A stretch of DNA of 64,000 nucleotides from Microbacterium terregens (GTDB lineage Bacteria; Pseudomonadota; Alphaproteobacteria; Sphingomonadales; Sphingomonadaceae): positions 190,632 to 254,631 of the forward strand of contig NZ_BSEX01000006.1 of assembly GCF_027922045.1 (NCBI RefSeq), in the 5' to 3' direction. The notes beneath the pieces are model-generated. The model did no database searches, had not been told where the DNA came from, and worked only from the letters and a program-made list of their open reading frames with translations. Position numbers and translations under genes: made by a program. This document shows, in pieces, positions 17,573 to 28,249 of the stretch. The number at the start of each line of letters is the position of its first letter. Position 1 is the first letter of the stretch.

Positions 17573-19474
17573 ATGGATTTCAGCAGGGACAGCCAGGACA
17601 ATCGCGCAGGCGACAGCACGACCACGCTGGACGCACCCGCCCCTGCGGCCGCGCGCAACAGCCGTTCGATTGCCCGCCCCTATCCGGTCGAGGTCGACCA
17701 TGCGCGCGACGCGCTGCTGACCGAGTTCGGCAAGGAGACGCTGACCGACCGCTACCTGCTGCCCGGTGAGTCGTTCCAGGACCTGTTCGTGCGTGTGGCC
17801 TCGGCCTACGCCGACGATGCTGCGCATGCGCAGCGCGTGTACGACTATATCTCGCGCCTGTGGTTCATGCCGGCGACACCCGTGCTGTCCAACGGCGGCA
17901 CCGGCCGCGGCCTGCCGATCTCCTGCTACCTGAACTCGGTCCCCGACAGCCTGGAAGGCATCGTCGAGACCTGGAACGAGAACGTCTGGCTCGCCTCGCG
18001 CGGCGGCGGCATCGGCACCTATTGGGGCAACGTCCGCGGCATCGGCGAGCCGGTGGGCCTCAACGGCAAGACCAGCGGCATCATCCCGTTCGTGCGCGTG
18101 ATGGATTCGCTCACCCTCGCGATCTCGCAAGGCTCGCTGCGCCGCGGCTCGGCCGCCTGCTACCTCGACATCTCCCACCCGGAGATCGAGGAGTTCCTGG
18201 AGATCCGCAAGACCTCCGGCGACTTCAACCGCAAGGCGCTGAACCTGCACCACGGCGTGCTGATCCCCGACGCCTTCATGGAAGCCGTGCGGGCCGGTGC
18301 GGAGTGGGAGCTCAAGAGCCCCAAGGACGGCTCGGTTCGCGGCAAGGTGGACGCACGCGCGCTGTTCCAGAAGCTGGTCGAGGTCCGCCTCGCCACCGGC
18401 GAGCCGTACATCGTGTTCTCCGACCATGTGAACTCGACGATGCCCAAGCATCATCGTGACCTGGGGCTCAAGGTCTCGACCTCGAACCTCTGCTCGGAAA
18501 TCACGCTACCGACCGGCACCGACCACCTCGGCAACGATCGCACTGCGGTGTGCTGCCTGTCCTCGCTTAACCTCGAGAAGTGGGACGAGTGGAACGGCGA
18601 CAAGCGCTTCATCGAGGACGTGATGCGCTTCCTCGACAACGTGCTTACCGACTATATCAAGAACGCTCCCGACGAGATGGCGCGTGCCCGCTATTCGGCC
18701 GAGCGCGAGCGTTCGGTGGGCCTGGGCGTGATGGGCTTCCACAGCTTCCTCCAGGCGCGCGGGCTGCCGTTCGAGGGCGCCATGGCCAAGTCGTGGAACC
18801 TCAAGATCTTCAAGCACATCAACGCCCAGGTGAACGAGGCGTCGATGCAGCTGGCGGTCGAGCGCGGCCCCTGCCCCGACGCCGCCGACATGGGCGTGAT
18901 GGAGCGGTTCAGCTGCAAGATGGCGATCGCGCCCACCGCGTCGATCTCGATCATCTGCGGCGGCACCTCGGCGTGCATCGAGCCGATCCCGGCGAACATG
19001 TACACCCACAAGACGCTGTCCGGCTCGACCGCGGTCAAGAACCCGCACCTCCAGAAGCTGCTGCGCGAGAAGTCGAAGGACTCGGACGCGGTCTGGAACT
19101 CGATCCTGGAGCATGGCGGCTCGGTCCAGCACCTCGACTTCCTGTCGGTGGACGAAAAGGCGTGCTTCAAGACCAGCTTCGAGATCGACCAGCGCTGGCT
19201 GCTCGAGCTGGCCGGTGACCGCACGCCCTATATCGACCAGGCGCAGTCGCTGAACCTGTTCATCCCGGCCGATGTCGAGAAGTGGGACCTGCTGATGCTC
19301 CACTTCCGCGCGTGGGAGCTGGGCATCAAGTCGCTCTACTATCTGCGCTCGAAGTCGATCCAGCGCGCGGGCTTTGCCGGCACCGGCGGCGTCGAGGCGG
19401 ACAACACGCCCGAGGCGCCGAAGTTCGAGATCGGCGAGAGCACCGACTACGACGAGTGCCTGGCCTGCCAGTAA
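17573..19474 (+). CDS. nrdA: Ribonucleoside-diphosphate reductase, alpha subunit
   Basis: A 633-residue class I ribonucleotide reductase large subunit that makes deoxyribonucleotides with NrdB. Active-site Cys are visible in GLPISCYLNSVP (redox Cys), STSNLCSEITLPT (thiyl radical Cys) and AVCCLSSLNL (second redox Cys); APTASISIICGGTSACIEP is the substrate phosphate-binding block. The C-terminal tail YDECLACQ carries the shuttle Cys pair. Start set at MDFSRDSQ after GAGGGCAGC. The N-terminal ATP-cone that senses dATP in many class I enzymes is absent. nrdB lies 750 bases downstream rather than adjacent. Confidence 0.96.
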   Translation: MDFSRDSQDNRAGDSTTTLDAPAPAAARNSRSIARPYPVEVDHARDALLTEFGKETLTDRYLLPGESFQDLFVRVASAYADDAAHAQRVYDYISRLWFMPATPVLSNGGTGRGLPISCYLNSVPDSLEGIVETWNENVWLASRGGGIGTYWGNVRGIGEPVGLNGKTSGIIPFVRVMDSLTLAISQGSLRRGSAACYLDISHPEIEEFLEIRKTSGDFNRKALNLHHGVLIPDAFMEAVRAGAEWELKSPKDGSVRGKVDARALFQKLVEVRLATGEPYIVFSDHVNSTMPKHHRDLGLKVSTSNLCSEITLPTGTDHLGNDRTAVCCLSSLNLEKWDEWNGDKRFIEDVMRFLDNVLTDYIKNAPDEMARARYSAERERSVGLGVMGFHSFLQARGLPFEGAMAKSWNLKIFKHINAQVNEASMQLAVERGPCPDAADMGVMERFSCKMAIAPTASISIICGGTSACIEPIPANMYTHKTLSGSTAVKNPHLQKLLREKSKDSDAVWNSILEHGGSVQHLDFLSVDEKACFKTSFEIDQRWLLELAGDRTPYIDQAQSLNLFIPADVEKWDLLMLHFRAWELGIKSLYYLRSKSIQRAGFAGTGGVEADNTPEAPKFEIGESTDYDECLACQ

Positions 19475-19509
19475 GGCCGCGCAGCCGCCCGTCGGCTATG
19501 CTATAGGAA

Positions 19510-19540
19510 GGCGTCCCGGGAGCCGTTGCTCCGGGACGCC
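19510..19540 (+). terminator. Hairpin after nrdA
   Basis: GGCGTCCCGG and CCGGGACGCC arms are exact complements around an 11-base loop, 35 bases after the nrdA stop. No T run follows, so it may be a weak terminator or a processing/stabilising stem. Confidence 0.6.
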
Positions 19541-19646
19541 GATCCGCCCCGGCTGGGGCGATGAGGATGGAATGAACGCAGCCTCCGCCACGTTCGGAAT
19601 CGCCGCACCGGTCCGCGCACCGCGGACCGCTGCGGCGGCATCCGGA

Positions 19647-19925
19647 TCAGAGCGGCTCGCCGTCCTCTTCCTCTTCGAAGGTGACCGCGACGTCCGCGTT
19701 CGCCGACAGGCGGACCTTGTCGCCCTCGACCTCGGCGACCAGGCCGATGGAGATGAAGTGGTGATGGTCGGTATGGAGGCCTTCCTCGACGCCCTCGATG
19801 TCGGCACCGCTGTCCTTCTTGGTCAGCTTGATACGGTCGCCCTCGACCTTGTCGACGGTGCCGACATGGACGCCGTCCGCGCCGATCACTTCCATATGTT
19901 CCTTGATGGCCGTCAGGTCTGCCAT
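19647..19925 (-). CDS. DUF2171 domain protein
   Basis: A 92-residue acidic protein of the DUF2171 family (PRC-barrel-like): IKEHMEVIGADGVHVGTVDKVEGDRIKLTKKDS, then HHHFISIGLVAEVEGDKVRLS, ending in an acidic tail EEEEDGEPL. The start MADLTAI has AGGAGG upstream. It is encoded antisense between nrdA and nrdB and so is transcribed against them. The family is common in alphaproteobacteria, often with stress or RNA-processing associations, but its role is unknown. Confidence 0.88.
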   Translation of the reverse strand: MADLTAIKEHMEVIGADGVHVGTVDKVEGDRIKLTKKDSGADIEGVEEGLHTDHHHFISIGLVAEVEGDKVRLSANADVAVTFEEEEDGEPL

Positions 19926-19981
19926 GGGAGTCCTCCTTGGTTGGTGACGGCCGATCAACGCACGTCTCCCCGGATGGTCGC

Positions 19982-20182
19982 ATGACCGTCGCGGTGTTCA
20001 TCATGTACGGCGTGGCACTCGTCGCAGGTGTGGCCGGCGCCTGGCTGCTCCTGCGGCTGCGCGGGGCCACCAGCGAGGGTGCGGTCTACGGCTATCGCAT
20101 CGCCGGCACCATGCTCGCGGCCCTCGCCCTCGTCCTTGCCATCTTCGCGACGGCGCAATGGTCCTGGAACCAGACACCATGA
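19982..20182 (+). CDS. Small two-helix membrane protein
   Basis: A 66-residue protein with two hydrophobic segments (MTVAVFIMYGVALVAGVAGA and IAGTMLAALALVLAIFATAQW) joined by a short basic loop. It lies 44 bases upstream of nrdB on the same strand and may share its transcript. The ribosome binding site is weak. No family recognised; it could be a small subunit or simply a hypothetical membrane peptide. Confidence 0.6.
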   Translation: MTVAVFIMYGVALVAGVAGAWLLLRLRGATSEGAVYGYRIAGTMLAALALVLAIFATAQWSWNQTP

Positions 20183-20226
20183 CCGGTCGCCGCGCCCGCC
20201 CAATTCAAATTCCTGGAGTCTGACCC

Positions 20227-21279
20227 ATGCCCCTTCTCGACGCCCGCAAGACCTACAAGCCCTTCGAATATCCCTGGGCCTATGAATATTGGAAGCGCCA
20301 GCAGCAGGTTCACTGGCTGCCGGAGGAAGTGCCGCTGGGCGAGGATTGCCGCGACTGGGCGCAGAAGCTGTCCGATCACGAGCGCAACCTGCTGACGCAA
20401 ATCTTCCGCTTCTTCACCCAGGCCGACGTCGAGGTGCAGGACTGCTACCACGAGAAGTACGGTCGCGTGTTCAAGCCGACCGAGGTCAAGATGATGCTGA
20501 CGGCGTTCAGCAACATGGAGACCATCCACATCGCGGCCTACAGCCACCTGCTCGACACGATCGGCATGCCCGAGAGCGAATATGGCGCCTTCCTCGACTA
20601 TGCCGAGATGAAGGACAAGCACGACTATCTGCAGCAGTTCGGCGTCGACACCGACGAGGACATTGCCCGCACCCTGGCGATGTTCGGCGGCTTCACCGAG
20701 GGCGTTCAGCTGTTCGCGTCGTTCGCGATGCTGATGAACTTCCCGCGCTTCAACAAGATGAAGGGCATGGGGCAGATCGTGTCCTGGTCGGTGCGCGACG
20801 AGAGCCTGCACTGCGAGGGCATCATCCAGCTGTTCCACGCCTTCACCAAGGAGCGGGACTGCCTGACCAAGGCGGTGAAGGACGACATCGCCGACCAGTG
20901 CCAGACTACGATCCGGCTGGAGGACGCGTTCATCGACCTCGCGTTCGAGATGGGCCCGGTCAACGGCATGACGCCCAAGGAGATCAAGAAGTACATCCGC
21001 TACATCGCCGACTGGCGGATGGGGCAGCTGGGCATGAAGCCGATCTACATGATCGACGAGCACCCGCTGCCGTGGCTGACGCCGCTCTTGAACGGCGTCG
21101 AGCACGCCAACTTCTTCGAACAGCGCGCGACCGAATATTCGAAGGGCGCGACCCGCGGCAACTGGAACGAGGTCTGGGACAGCTTCGACAAGCGCCAGAA
21201 GGCGAAGGGCCCGGGCGCCACGAACGAGGAAGCGAGCGAGAGCGACATGTTCTCGCACGCCGGCATGGCCGCGGAGTAA
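20227..21279 (+). CDS. nrdB: Ribonucleoside-diphosphate reductase, beta subunit
   Basis: A 350-residue class I radical-generating subunit. Di-iron ligands and radical site are visible: Asp in FTQADVEVQDCY, Glu/His/Tyr in METIHIAAYSHLLDTIG where the Tyr aligns with the E. coli radical Tyr122, and Glu-His in VRDESLHCEGI. The C-terminal tail that binds NrdA is present. The start MPLLDARK follows a GGAG site. No ATP-cone is fused to either end. A strong terminator follows, so nrdB ends the unit. Confidence 0.96.
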   Translation: MPLLDARKTYKPFEYPWAYEYWKRQQQVHWLPEEVPLGEDCRDWAQKLSDHERNLLTQIFRFFTQADVEVQDCYHEKYGRVFKPTEVKMMLTAFSNMETIHIAAYSHLLDTIGMPESEYGAFLDYAEMKDKHDYLQQFGVDTDEDIARTLAMFGGFTEGVQLFASFAMLMNFPRFNKMKGMGQIVSWSVRDESLHCEGIIQLFHAFTKERDCLTKAVKDDIADQCQTTIRLEDAFIDLAFEMGPVNGMTPKEIKKYIRYIADWRMGQLGMKPIYMIDEHPLPWLTPLLNGVEHANFFEQRATEYSKGATRGNWNEVWDSFDKRQKAKGPGATNEEASESDMFSHAGMAAE

Positions 21280-21300
21280 CGCCGACCTGCCACCGAACCG

Positions 21301-21334
21301 AAGGGGCGTCGCGCTGCGGCGCCCCTTTCGTTTT
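21301..21334 (+). terminator. Rho-independent terminator after nrdB
   Basis: AAGGGGCG and CGCCCCTT arms are followed by TCGTTTT. It lies 22 bases past the nrdB stop and overlaps the end of the convergent MerR gene, so it may serve both directions. Confidence 0.8.
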
Positions 21335-21722
21335 CAGGCCGGATCGGCAAGCCGATCGAGGATCGGGCAGTCCGGCCGGTCGTCGCCGTGGCAGCGCTGC
21401 GCCAAGTCGAGCAGCGTGCCCCGCATCTCCTCCAGCGCACGCGCCTTGCGGCCGAGTTCCTCGGCGCGTGCGATCGCCAACGCCTTCACGTCCGCACTGG
21501 AACGGTGGCGGTCCTGCCAGAGCCCGAGGAGCGAGCGGACCTCCTCGATCGGGAAGCCCAGGTCGCGGGCATGGGCGACGAAGCGCAACCGCGCCACATC
21601 CGCCGCATCATAGTCGCGGTAGCCGCTGTCCCGCCGCAGCGGCGCCGGGATCAGGCCGATCTTTTCATAGTGGCGGATCATCCGCTGCGAGATGCCGCTC
21701 GCGTCCGCCGCCTGGCCGATGT

Positions 21723-21726
<4 letters not shown>
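21334..21726 (-). CDS. cueR: CueR-like MerR family copper regulator
   Basis: A 130-residue MerR-type activator. The winged helix is [26 protein letters not shown]...[16 protein letters not shown]. The C-terminal metal loop CHGDDRPDC gives Cys with seven residues between, as in CueR, the Cu(I)/Ag(I) sensor. It overlaps the stop of the copper P-type ATPase gene by four bases (ATGA), so the two are one leftward operon. The likely targets are the two operators between the ATPase and CopA genes. Confidence 0.92.
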
Positions 21727-24065
<2,339 letters not shown>

Positions 24066-24095
24066 CGCATCCTCCATCACCGCCCTAGATGGGGA

Positions 24096-24116
24096 CTGAC
24101 ATCATGTCAGGGTCAA
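24096..24116 (-). promoter_or_regulatory. MerR-type operator/promoter of the copper ATPase operon
   Basis: CTGACA and TGTCAG arms three bases apart, preceded on the minus strand by a TTGACC -35 element. This is the geometry of CueR-family promoters, with the dyad between -35 and -10. It is a mirror of the site at 24131-24151. Confidence 0.7.
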
Positions 24117-24130
24117 GGGCTGCTTTCCGC

Positions 24131-24151
24131 TTGACCCTGACATGGTGTCAG
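24131..24151 (+). promoter_or_regulatory. MerR-type operator/promoter of the CopA-CopB operon
   Basis: TTGACC -35 element followed at once by CTGACA and TGTCAG arms around TGG. The rightward copper oxidase starts at 24221, giving a leader of about 60 bases. The regulator is presumably the MerR protein encoded at 21334. Confidence 0.7.
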
Positions 24152-24220
24152 CCGCCAGGGTCTCCCACGCGAGCAAGGGCTCGCAGGGCCGCAGAGTCGT
24201 GGCCGCATGAGGGTGAACGC

Positions 24221-26095
24221 ATGAGTCTGGTTCTCGATCGCCGCAGGTTGTTGCGCGGAGCCACCCTGGCGGGCGGCGGCATGGCGCTGTCGGCCTGGAT
24301 GCCGGCCTGGGCACACTCGGTGTCGACCGGGACCGCGCTTCCGGAGCTTTCGGGCGAGGACATCACGCTGCGCATCCAGCGGCAGACGATGACGATCGAC
24401 GGGCGGCGGACGCAGGCGATCGGCATCAACGGCACCGTGCCGGCCCCGCTGCTGCGCCTGCGCGAAGGGCAGAAGCTTCGCCTGCACGTGCACAACGACT
24501 TGGACGTGGACAGCTCGCTCCACTGGCACGGGCTGCTGTTGCCGGCGCAGTTCGACGGCGTGCCGGGCGTTTCCTTCCCCGGCATCCTGCCCCGCACCCA
24601 CTTCACCTACGAGTTCCCGGTCGTCCAGTCGGGCACCTATTGGTACCACAGCCATTCGGGCTTCCAGGAGCAGATGGGGCTCTATGGCCCGATCGTCATC
24701 GACCCGGCAGGAGCGGACCCGGTCGCCTTCGATCGCGAGCATGTGATCGTCCTGTCGGACCACAGCCGCGAGTCGCCCGACGCGATCTTCCGGCATCTGA
24801 AGGTCGAGCCCGGCTATTACAACCGGCAGCGCCAGACCCTCGCCGGCCTCGCCGCGGGCAAGGACCAGCCGCTCAAGGACCGGCTGCAGTGGGGCGCGAT
24901 GCGCATGGACCCGACCGACATCGCCGACGTGACCGGCGACACCTATACCTATCTGGTCAACGGCCATGGCCCCGCGGACAACTGGACGGCGCTGTTCCGC
25001 CCGGGCGAGCGGGTGCGGCTGCGCATCATCAACGCCTCGTCGATGACGACGTTCAACGTCCGCATCCCGGGCCTGCCGCTGACGGTGGTGCAGGCGGACG
25101 GGCAGCATGTGCGCCCGGTCACCGTCGACGAGCTCCAGATCGCCGTCGCCGAGACCTATGACGTGGTCGTCACGCCGCCGGAGGACCGCGCCTACACGCT
25201 GGTGGGCGAGAGCGTCGACCGGTCCGGCCTGGCGCGCGCGACCCTGGCACCACACGCCGGCATGGTCGGGCCGGTGCCGCCGCTTCGCAGCCGGCCCGTC
25301 GCGACCATGAAGGACATGGGCATGGGCGACATGCAGCACACCCCAGCGCGCGGTGTCGATCCGACCGCCGAGCAGAATGCTTCCGCTCGGCTCGCCACGT
25401 CCGGCGCCGAACCACCGGCACAGGGCACGGCTCCCGGCGGCATGGCGCAGATGGACCACGCTGCCATGGGGCACGCCGGCATGGATCATGCTGTCATGGG
25501 CCACGGCACACCGGCGCCGCACACGATGGAGCATGGCTCCATGAGGATGCGCGACTTCGCCAACGCGCCGCAGGTCGCGCGCGACCCGAGCGTCCAGACG
25601 ATCGCGCCGATGCCGGTCGACCGCACCGGCGAGCGCGGACAGGGGCTGACGGACGCCGGCCACCGCGTGCTCGTCTACCGCGACCTCGTCGCGCTTGCGC
25701 CCAACCCCGACGTGCGCGCGCCCGGCCGCTCGATCGAGGTCCACCTCACCGGCAACATGGAGCGCTACATGTGGTCGATGGACGGGCGGAGGATGTTGGA
25801 CTCGATGGAGCCGCTGCCCTTCACTCTGGGCGAACGCGTGCGTGTGAAGCTGGTGAACGACACGATGATGGGCCACCCGATCCACCTGCACGGCCACTTC
25901 TTCGAACTCGTGACCGGCCATGGCGGCCATGCCCCGCGCAAGCACACGGTGCTAGTCCAGCCCGGCGGCACCGTCACCTTCGACTTCACCGCAGACGCGA
26001 TCGGCGACTGGGCGTTCCACTGCCACATGCTATACCACATGGCCTCGGGCATGATGCGCGTCGTGAGCGTGCGACCGGCGGGAGAAGCGGCATGA
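24221..26095 (+). CDS. Copper resistance multicopper oxidase CopA
   Basis: A 624-residue periplasmic oxidase of the CopA/PcoA type. A Tat signal (DRRRLLRGATLAGGGMAL) leads the protein. Copper ligands are in LHWHGLLLP, WYHSHSGFQEQMGLYG, the C-terminal HPIHLHGHFFEL and HCHMLYHMASGMM. A Met/His-rich stretch (AAMGHAGMDHAVMGHG and MKDMGMGDMQHT), residues about 365-440, probably binds extra copper. It oxidises Cu(I) to less toxic Cu(II). Start after GAGGGTGAACGC. Its stop overlaps the CopB start (ATGA). Confidence 0.95.
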   Translation: MSLVLDRRRLLRGATLAGGGMALSAWMPAWAHSVSTGTALPELSGEDITLRIQRQTMTIDGRRTQAIGINGTVPAPLLRLREGQKLRLHVHNDLDVDSSLHWHGLLLPAQFDGVPGVSFPGILPRTHFTYEFPVVQSGTYWYHSHSGFQEQMGLYGPIVIDPAGADPVAFDREHVIVLSDHSRESPDAIFRHLKVEPGYYNRQRQTLAGLAAGKDQPLKDRLQWGAMRMDPTDIADVTGDTYTYLVNGHGPADNWTALFRPGERVRLRIINASSMTTFNVRIPGLPLTVVQADGQHVRPVTVDELQIAVAETYDVVVTPPEDRAYTLVGESVDRSGLARATLAPHAGMVGPVPPLRSRPVATMKDMGMGDMQHTPARGVDPTAEQNASARLATSGAEPPAQGTAPGGMAQMDHAAMGHAGMDHAVMGHGTPAPHTMEHGSMRMRDFANAPQVARDPSVQTIAPMPVDRTGERGQGLTDAGHRVLVYRDLVALAPNPDVRAPGRSIEVHLTGNMERYMWSMDGRRMLDSMEPLPFTLGERVRVKLVNDTMMGHPIHLHGHFFELVTGHGGHAPRKHTVLVQPGGTVTFDFTADAIGDWAFHCHMLYHMASGMMRVVSVRPAGEAA

Positions 26096-27033
26096 TCCGT
26101 GTGCTTTCGTGGACGGCGCTCGCGACCCTCGCCAGCGCTCCGGCGCTTGCCCAGCACCATGGCGGGCACGAGATGGCGCCCGCCGCCCCGGCTCCCATCC
26201 AGCACCACACGCCGGCCGCAGACCCGCACGCCGGCCACCAGATGCCGGTGCCCGCGGCCGATCCGGCGGGGCCGGTCGGCACCGACCTGCCCGCCGGCGA
26301 TGCGCCGCCTCCGCCCGTCCCGAGCGACCGCTACGCCGACCGCTTCTTTCCGCCCGAGGACATGGCGCGCGGCCACCATGCGATGATGCAGGAGGGCGGT
26401 GGCCAGCGTTACGGCCAGGTACTCCTCAACCTTGCCGAGGTTCAGATGCGCAACGGCACGGATGGCTATCGCTGGGACGGCGAAGCCTTCTTCGGCGGCG
26501 ACATCGATCGGCTGTGGATCAAGAGCGAAGGCGAAGGCAGCTTCGGCCGCGACATGGAGCATGCGGAAGTGCAGGCGCTCTATTCGCGTGCGATCGACCC
26601 CTATTTCAACCTGCAGGCGGGCGTACGGCAGGACTTCGGCGTCGGGCCTGATCGGACCTATGCCACGGTGGGGCTTGAGGGACTGGCCCCCTACCAGTTC
26701 CACACCGAAGCCGCGCTGTTCCTGTCGACCAAGGGCGACCTGCTGGGCCGACTCGGGGGCTGGTACGATCAGCGGATCTCGCAACGACTGATCCTGCAAC
26801 CGCGCGTGGAGCTCAACTTCGCGGCACAGGACGTGGCCGCGACCCGCACCGGCTCCGGTCTCAGCGATGCGGAACTCGGGCTGCGGCTGCGCTACGAGCT
26901 TCGGCGCGAATTCGCGCCCTATGTGGGCGTATCCTGGAGCCGCAAGCTCGGCGACACCGCCCGCTTCGCGCGGCAGGGCGGCGAGGACGTGGAAGATACC
27001 GCCTTCGTGGCCGGGGTGCGCTTCTGGTTCTAG
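26092..27033 (+). CDS. Copper resistance outer membrane protein CopB
   Basis: A 313-residue outer-membrane protein of the CopB/PcoB family. Signal peptide to ALAQHH, then a His/Met/Pro-rich segment to about residue 90 (HHGGHEMAP, DPHAGHQMPVP), then a beta-rich barrel (RYGQVLLNLAEVQM...GVRFWF, aromatic C-terminus). It works with CopA, whose gene overlaps by four bases. The family sequesters copper at the outer membrane. Confidence 0.94.
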   Translation: MIRVLSWTALATLASAPALAQHHGGHEMAPAAPAPIQHHTPAADPHAGHQMPVPAADPAGPVGTDLPAGDAPPPPVPSDRYADRFFPPEDMARGHHAMMQEGGGQRYGQVLLNLAEVQMRNGTDGYRWDGEAFFGGDIDRLWIKSEGEGSFGRDMEHAEVQALYSRAIDPYFNLQAGVRQDFGVGPDRTYATVGLEGLAPYQFHTEAALFLSTKGDLLGRLGGWYDQRISQRLILQPRVELNFAAQDVAATRTGSGLSDAELGLRLRYELRREFAPYVGVSWSRKLGDTARFARQGGEDVEDTAFVAGVRFWF

Positions 27034-27034
27034 G

Positions 27035-27060
27035 CGCCCGCGCCTTCCATTTCGCGGGCG
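27035..27060 (+). terminator. Hairpin after CopB
   Basis: CGCCCGCG and CGCGGGCG arms are exact complements around a 10-base loop, directly after the CopB stop. No T run follows; likely terminator-like, though weak. Confidence 0.55.
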
Positions 27061-27153
27061 ATGCCCCATATTGGAGCGATCGGTGGCAATCCGCTTCGTA
27101 GGCGCCCTCGACTGAGAGACGCATGCGCTCCCGCTTACAAGCCGGAGACTGCC

Positions 27154-27327
27154 ATGGATCTCAATTACCTGTTGGCACGCCACCAAGTTTCCCTGATGCG
27201 GGCGCAAGAGGCGGAAGGGTGCGAGGCACGCTTCGCCCATCGGCGTCTGGCAAACGAATATGCCGTTCGCATCGACGCGCTGCGGGTTCACCTCGGCGCG
27301 ACCTCGCCGATCATCGAGGCGCAGTGA
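27154..27327 (+). CDS. Small hypothetical protein, first gene of a three-gene cassette
   Basis: A 57-residue protein (MDLNYLLARHQVSLMRAQEAEGCEARFAHRRLA...) with a GGAG site seven bases upstream. It looks helical with a central Cys and a basic patch. The stop is three bases from the start of the DUF2384 gene, so it belongs to the same transcript. I cannot assign a family. It could be a small regulator or an accessory of the TA-like pair downstream. Confidence 0.6.
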   Translation: MDLNYLLARHQVSLMRAQEAEGCEARFAHRRLANEYAVRIDALRVHLGATSPIIEAQ

Positions 27328-27330
27328 ACG

Positions 27331-27642
27331 ATGACGGACATTTCCAGCACGGATGTCGCAACGCCAAAGGCCGAGGCGCCGACGGACTCGCTCCAACGGC
27401 CGAAACGCCGCCAGTTCGTGAGCCGCTACAAGGCGCCGCGGTTGTCGGCGGAAGAGGCCGACCGCCAAGGTCGGGTGACCATGATGGCGTTCCGCATGCT
27501 CGGCGGCCGTGACGAGGCGATCGCCTTTCTCAACACTCACGATCCGGTGCTGGACGGCCGCCCGCTCGATCTCGCGGTCGGAAGCGACACGGGCCTCGCC
27601 GCGGTCGAGCAGGCGATCGCCGGGCGTGCTACGGGCGGCTGA
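27331..27642 (+). CDS. DUF2384 (MbcA/ParS) antitoxin-like protein
   Basis: A 103-residue protein whose C-terminal half (MMAFRMLGGRDEAIAFLNTHDPVLDGRPLDLAVGSDTG) matches the MbcA/ParS toxin-binding domain (FLN...P.LDGRPLDLA). Such antitoxins normally have an Xre DNA-binding domain and a RES toxin downstream. Here the N-terminal 40 residues are disordered and basic (QRPKRRQFVSRYKAPRL), with no helix-turn-helix. It lies three bases after the 57-residue gene and eight bases before the next gene. Confidence 0.8.
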   Translation: MTDISSTDVATPKAEAPTDSLQRPKRRQFVSRYKAPRLSAEEADRQGRVTMMAFRMLGGRDEAIAFLNTHDPVLDGRPLDLAVGSDTGLAAVEQAIAGRATGG

Positions 27643-27650
27643 CCAGCCGA

Positions 27651-28214
27651 ATGTCGAGCACTCCCCTGACGCATGCACCACTTGCCCGGGCAGAAGCCAC
27701 GCTGAGACGGGGCGCCCGCTTCCTTGCGGCGGGCCTCTATGCCGAGCCTCTGCAGGCGCACGCCCCCATCCTCGGCCGCTACCGCGCCAAGGTGATCGGC
27801 AACGGACTTCGCGAGCTAGACCGTTTCCTGAACGTGCTGGTGGATGAGGTGGCAATCGCAGCCGGGCAGCGAACCTCCCCTGCGGAGCGCAACACCGCGA
27901 ACAAGCTGCGCGCGCTCCTGACCGGCGCGGCGCAGCCGGGCGGCGAGCATGCGCGGCTGCGCGCGCTGGGGCGGGCCCGCGACTGCCTTTTCTATTGCAG
28001 CGGGAGGGTGACGCGCGGGGACGTGGCAGGTTCTCCCTGGCTCACGGTCGGCTGGGCCGATGCACCCGATCGTAGCGGGCCGCTCAAGCAGTTTCCGGTC
28101 GGGGAATGCCTGATCATCACCGCCGACGATGTCGCCGACGTCTGCGATTTCTACCTGTCCATCGCCACCCGCCTCGTGAGGTCCGGCCCGGAGAACGCGG
28201 TCCGGCCGCGTTGA
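27651..28214 (+). CDS. Unrecognised protein, partner of the DUF2384 gene
   Basis: A 187-residue protein I do not recognise. It is not a RES-domain toxin: the RES Arg-Glu-Ser arrangement is not evident. The N-terminal half is helical and basic (LARAEATLRRGARFLAAGLY, then RYRAKVIGNGLRELDRFLNVLVDEVAIA); the middle carries Cys in RARDCLFYCSGRV; the C-terminal half contains GECLIITADDVADVCDFYLSIATRLVR. No signal peptide or membrane segment. The tight spacing to the DUF2384 gene suggests a pair, perhaps a new toxin. It has no strong ribosome binding site and may be coupled. Confidence 0.7.
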   Translation: MSSTPLTHAPLARAEATLRRGARFLAAGLYAEPLQAHAPILGRYRAKVIGNGLRELDRFLNVLVDEVAIAAGQRTSPAERNTANKLRALLTGAAQPGGEHARLRALGRARDCLFYCSGRVTRGDVAGSPWLTVGWADAPDRSGPLKQFPVGECLIITADDVADVCDFYLSIATRLVRSGPENAVRPR

Positions 28215-28249
28215 GCACCGGCTGCAAGGCGCCACGCGGCAGCGGACGC

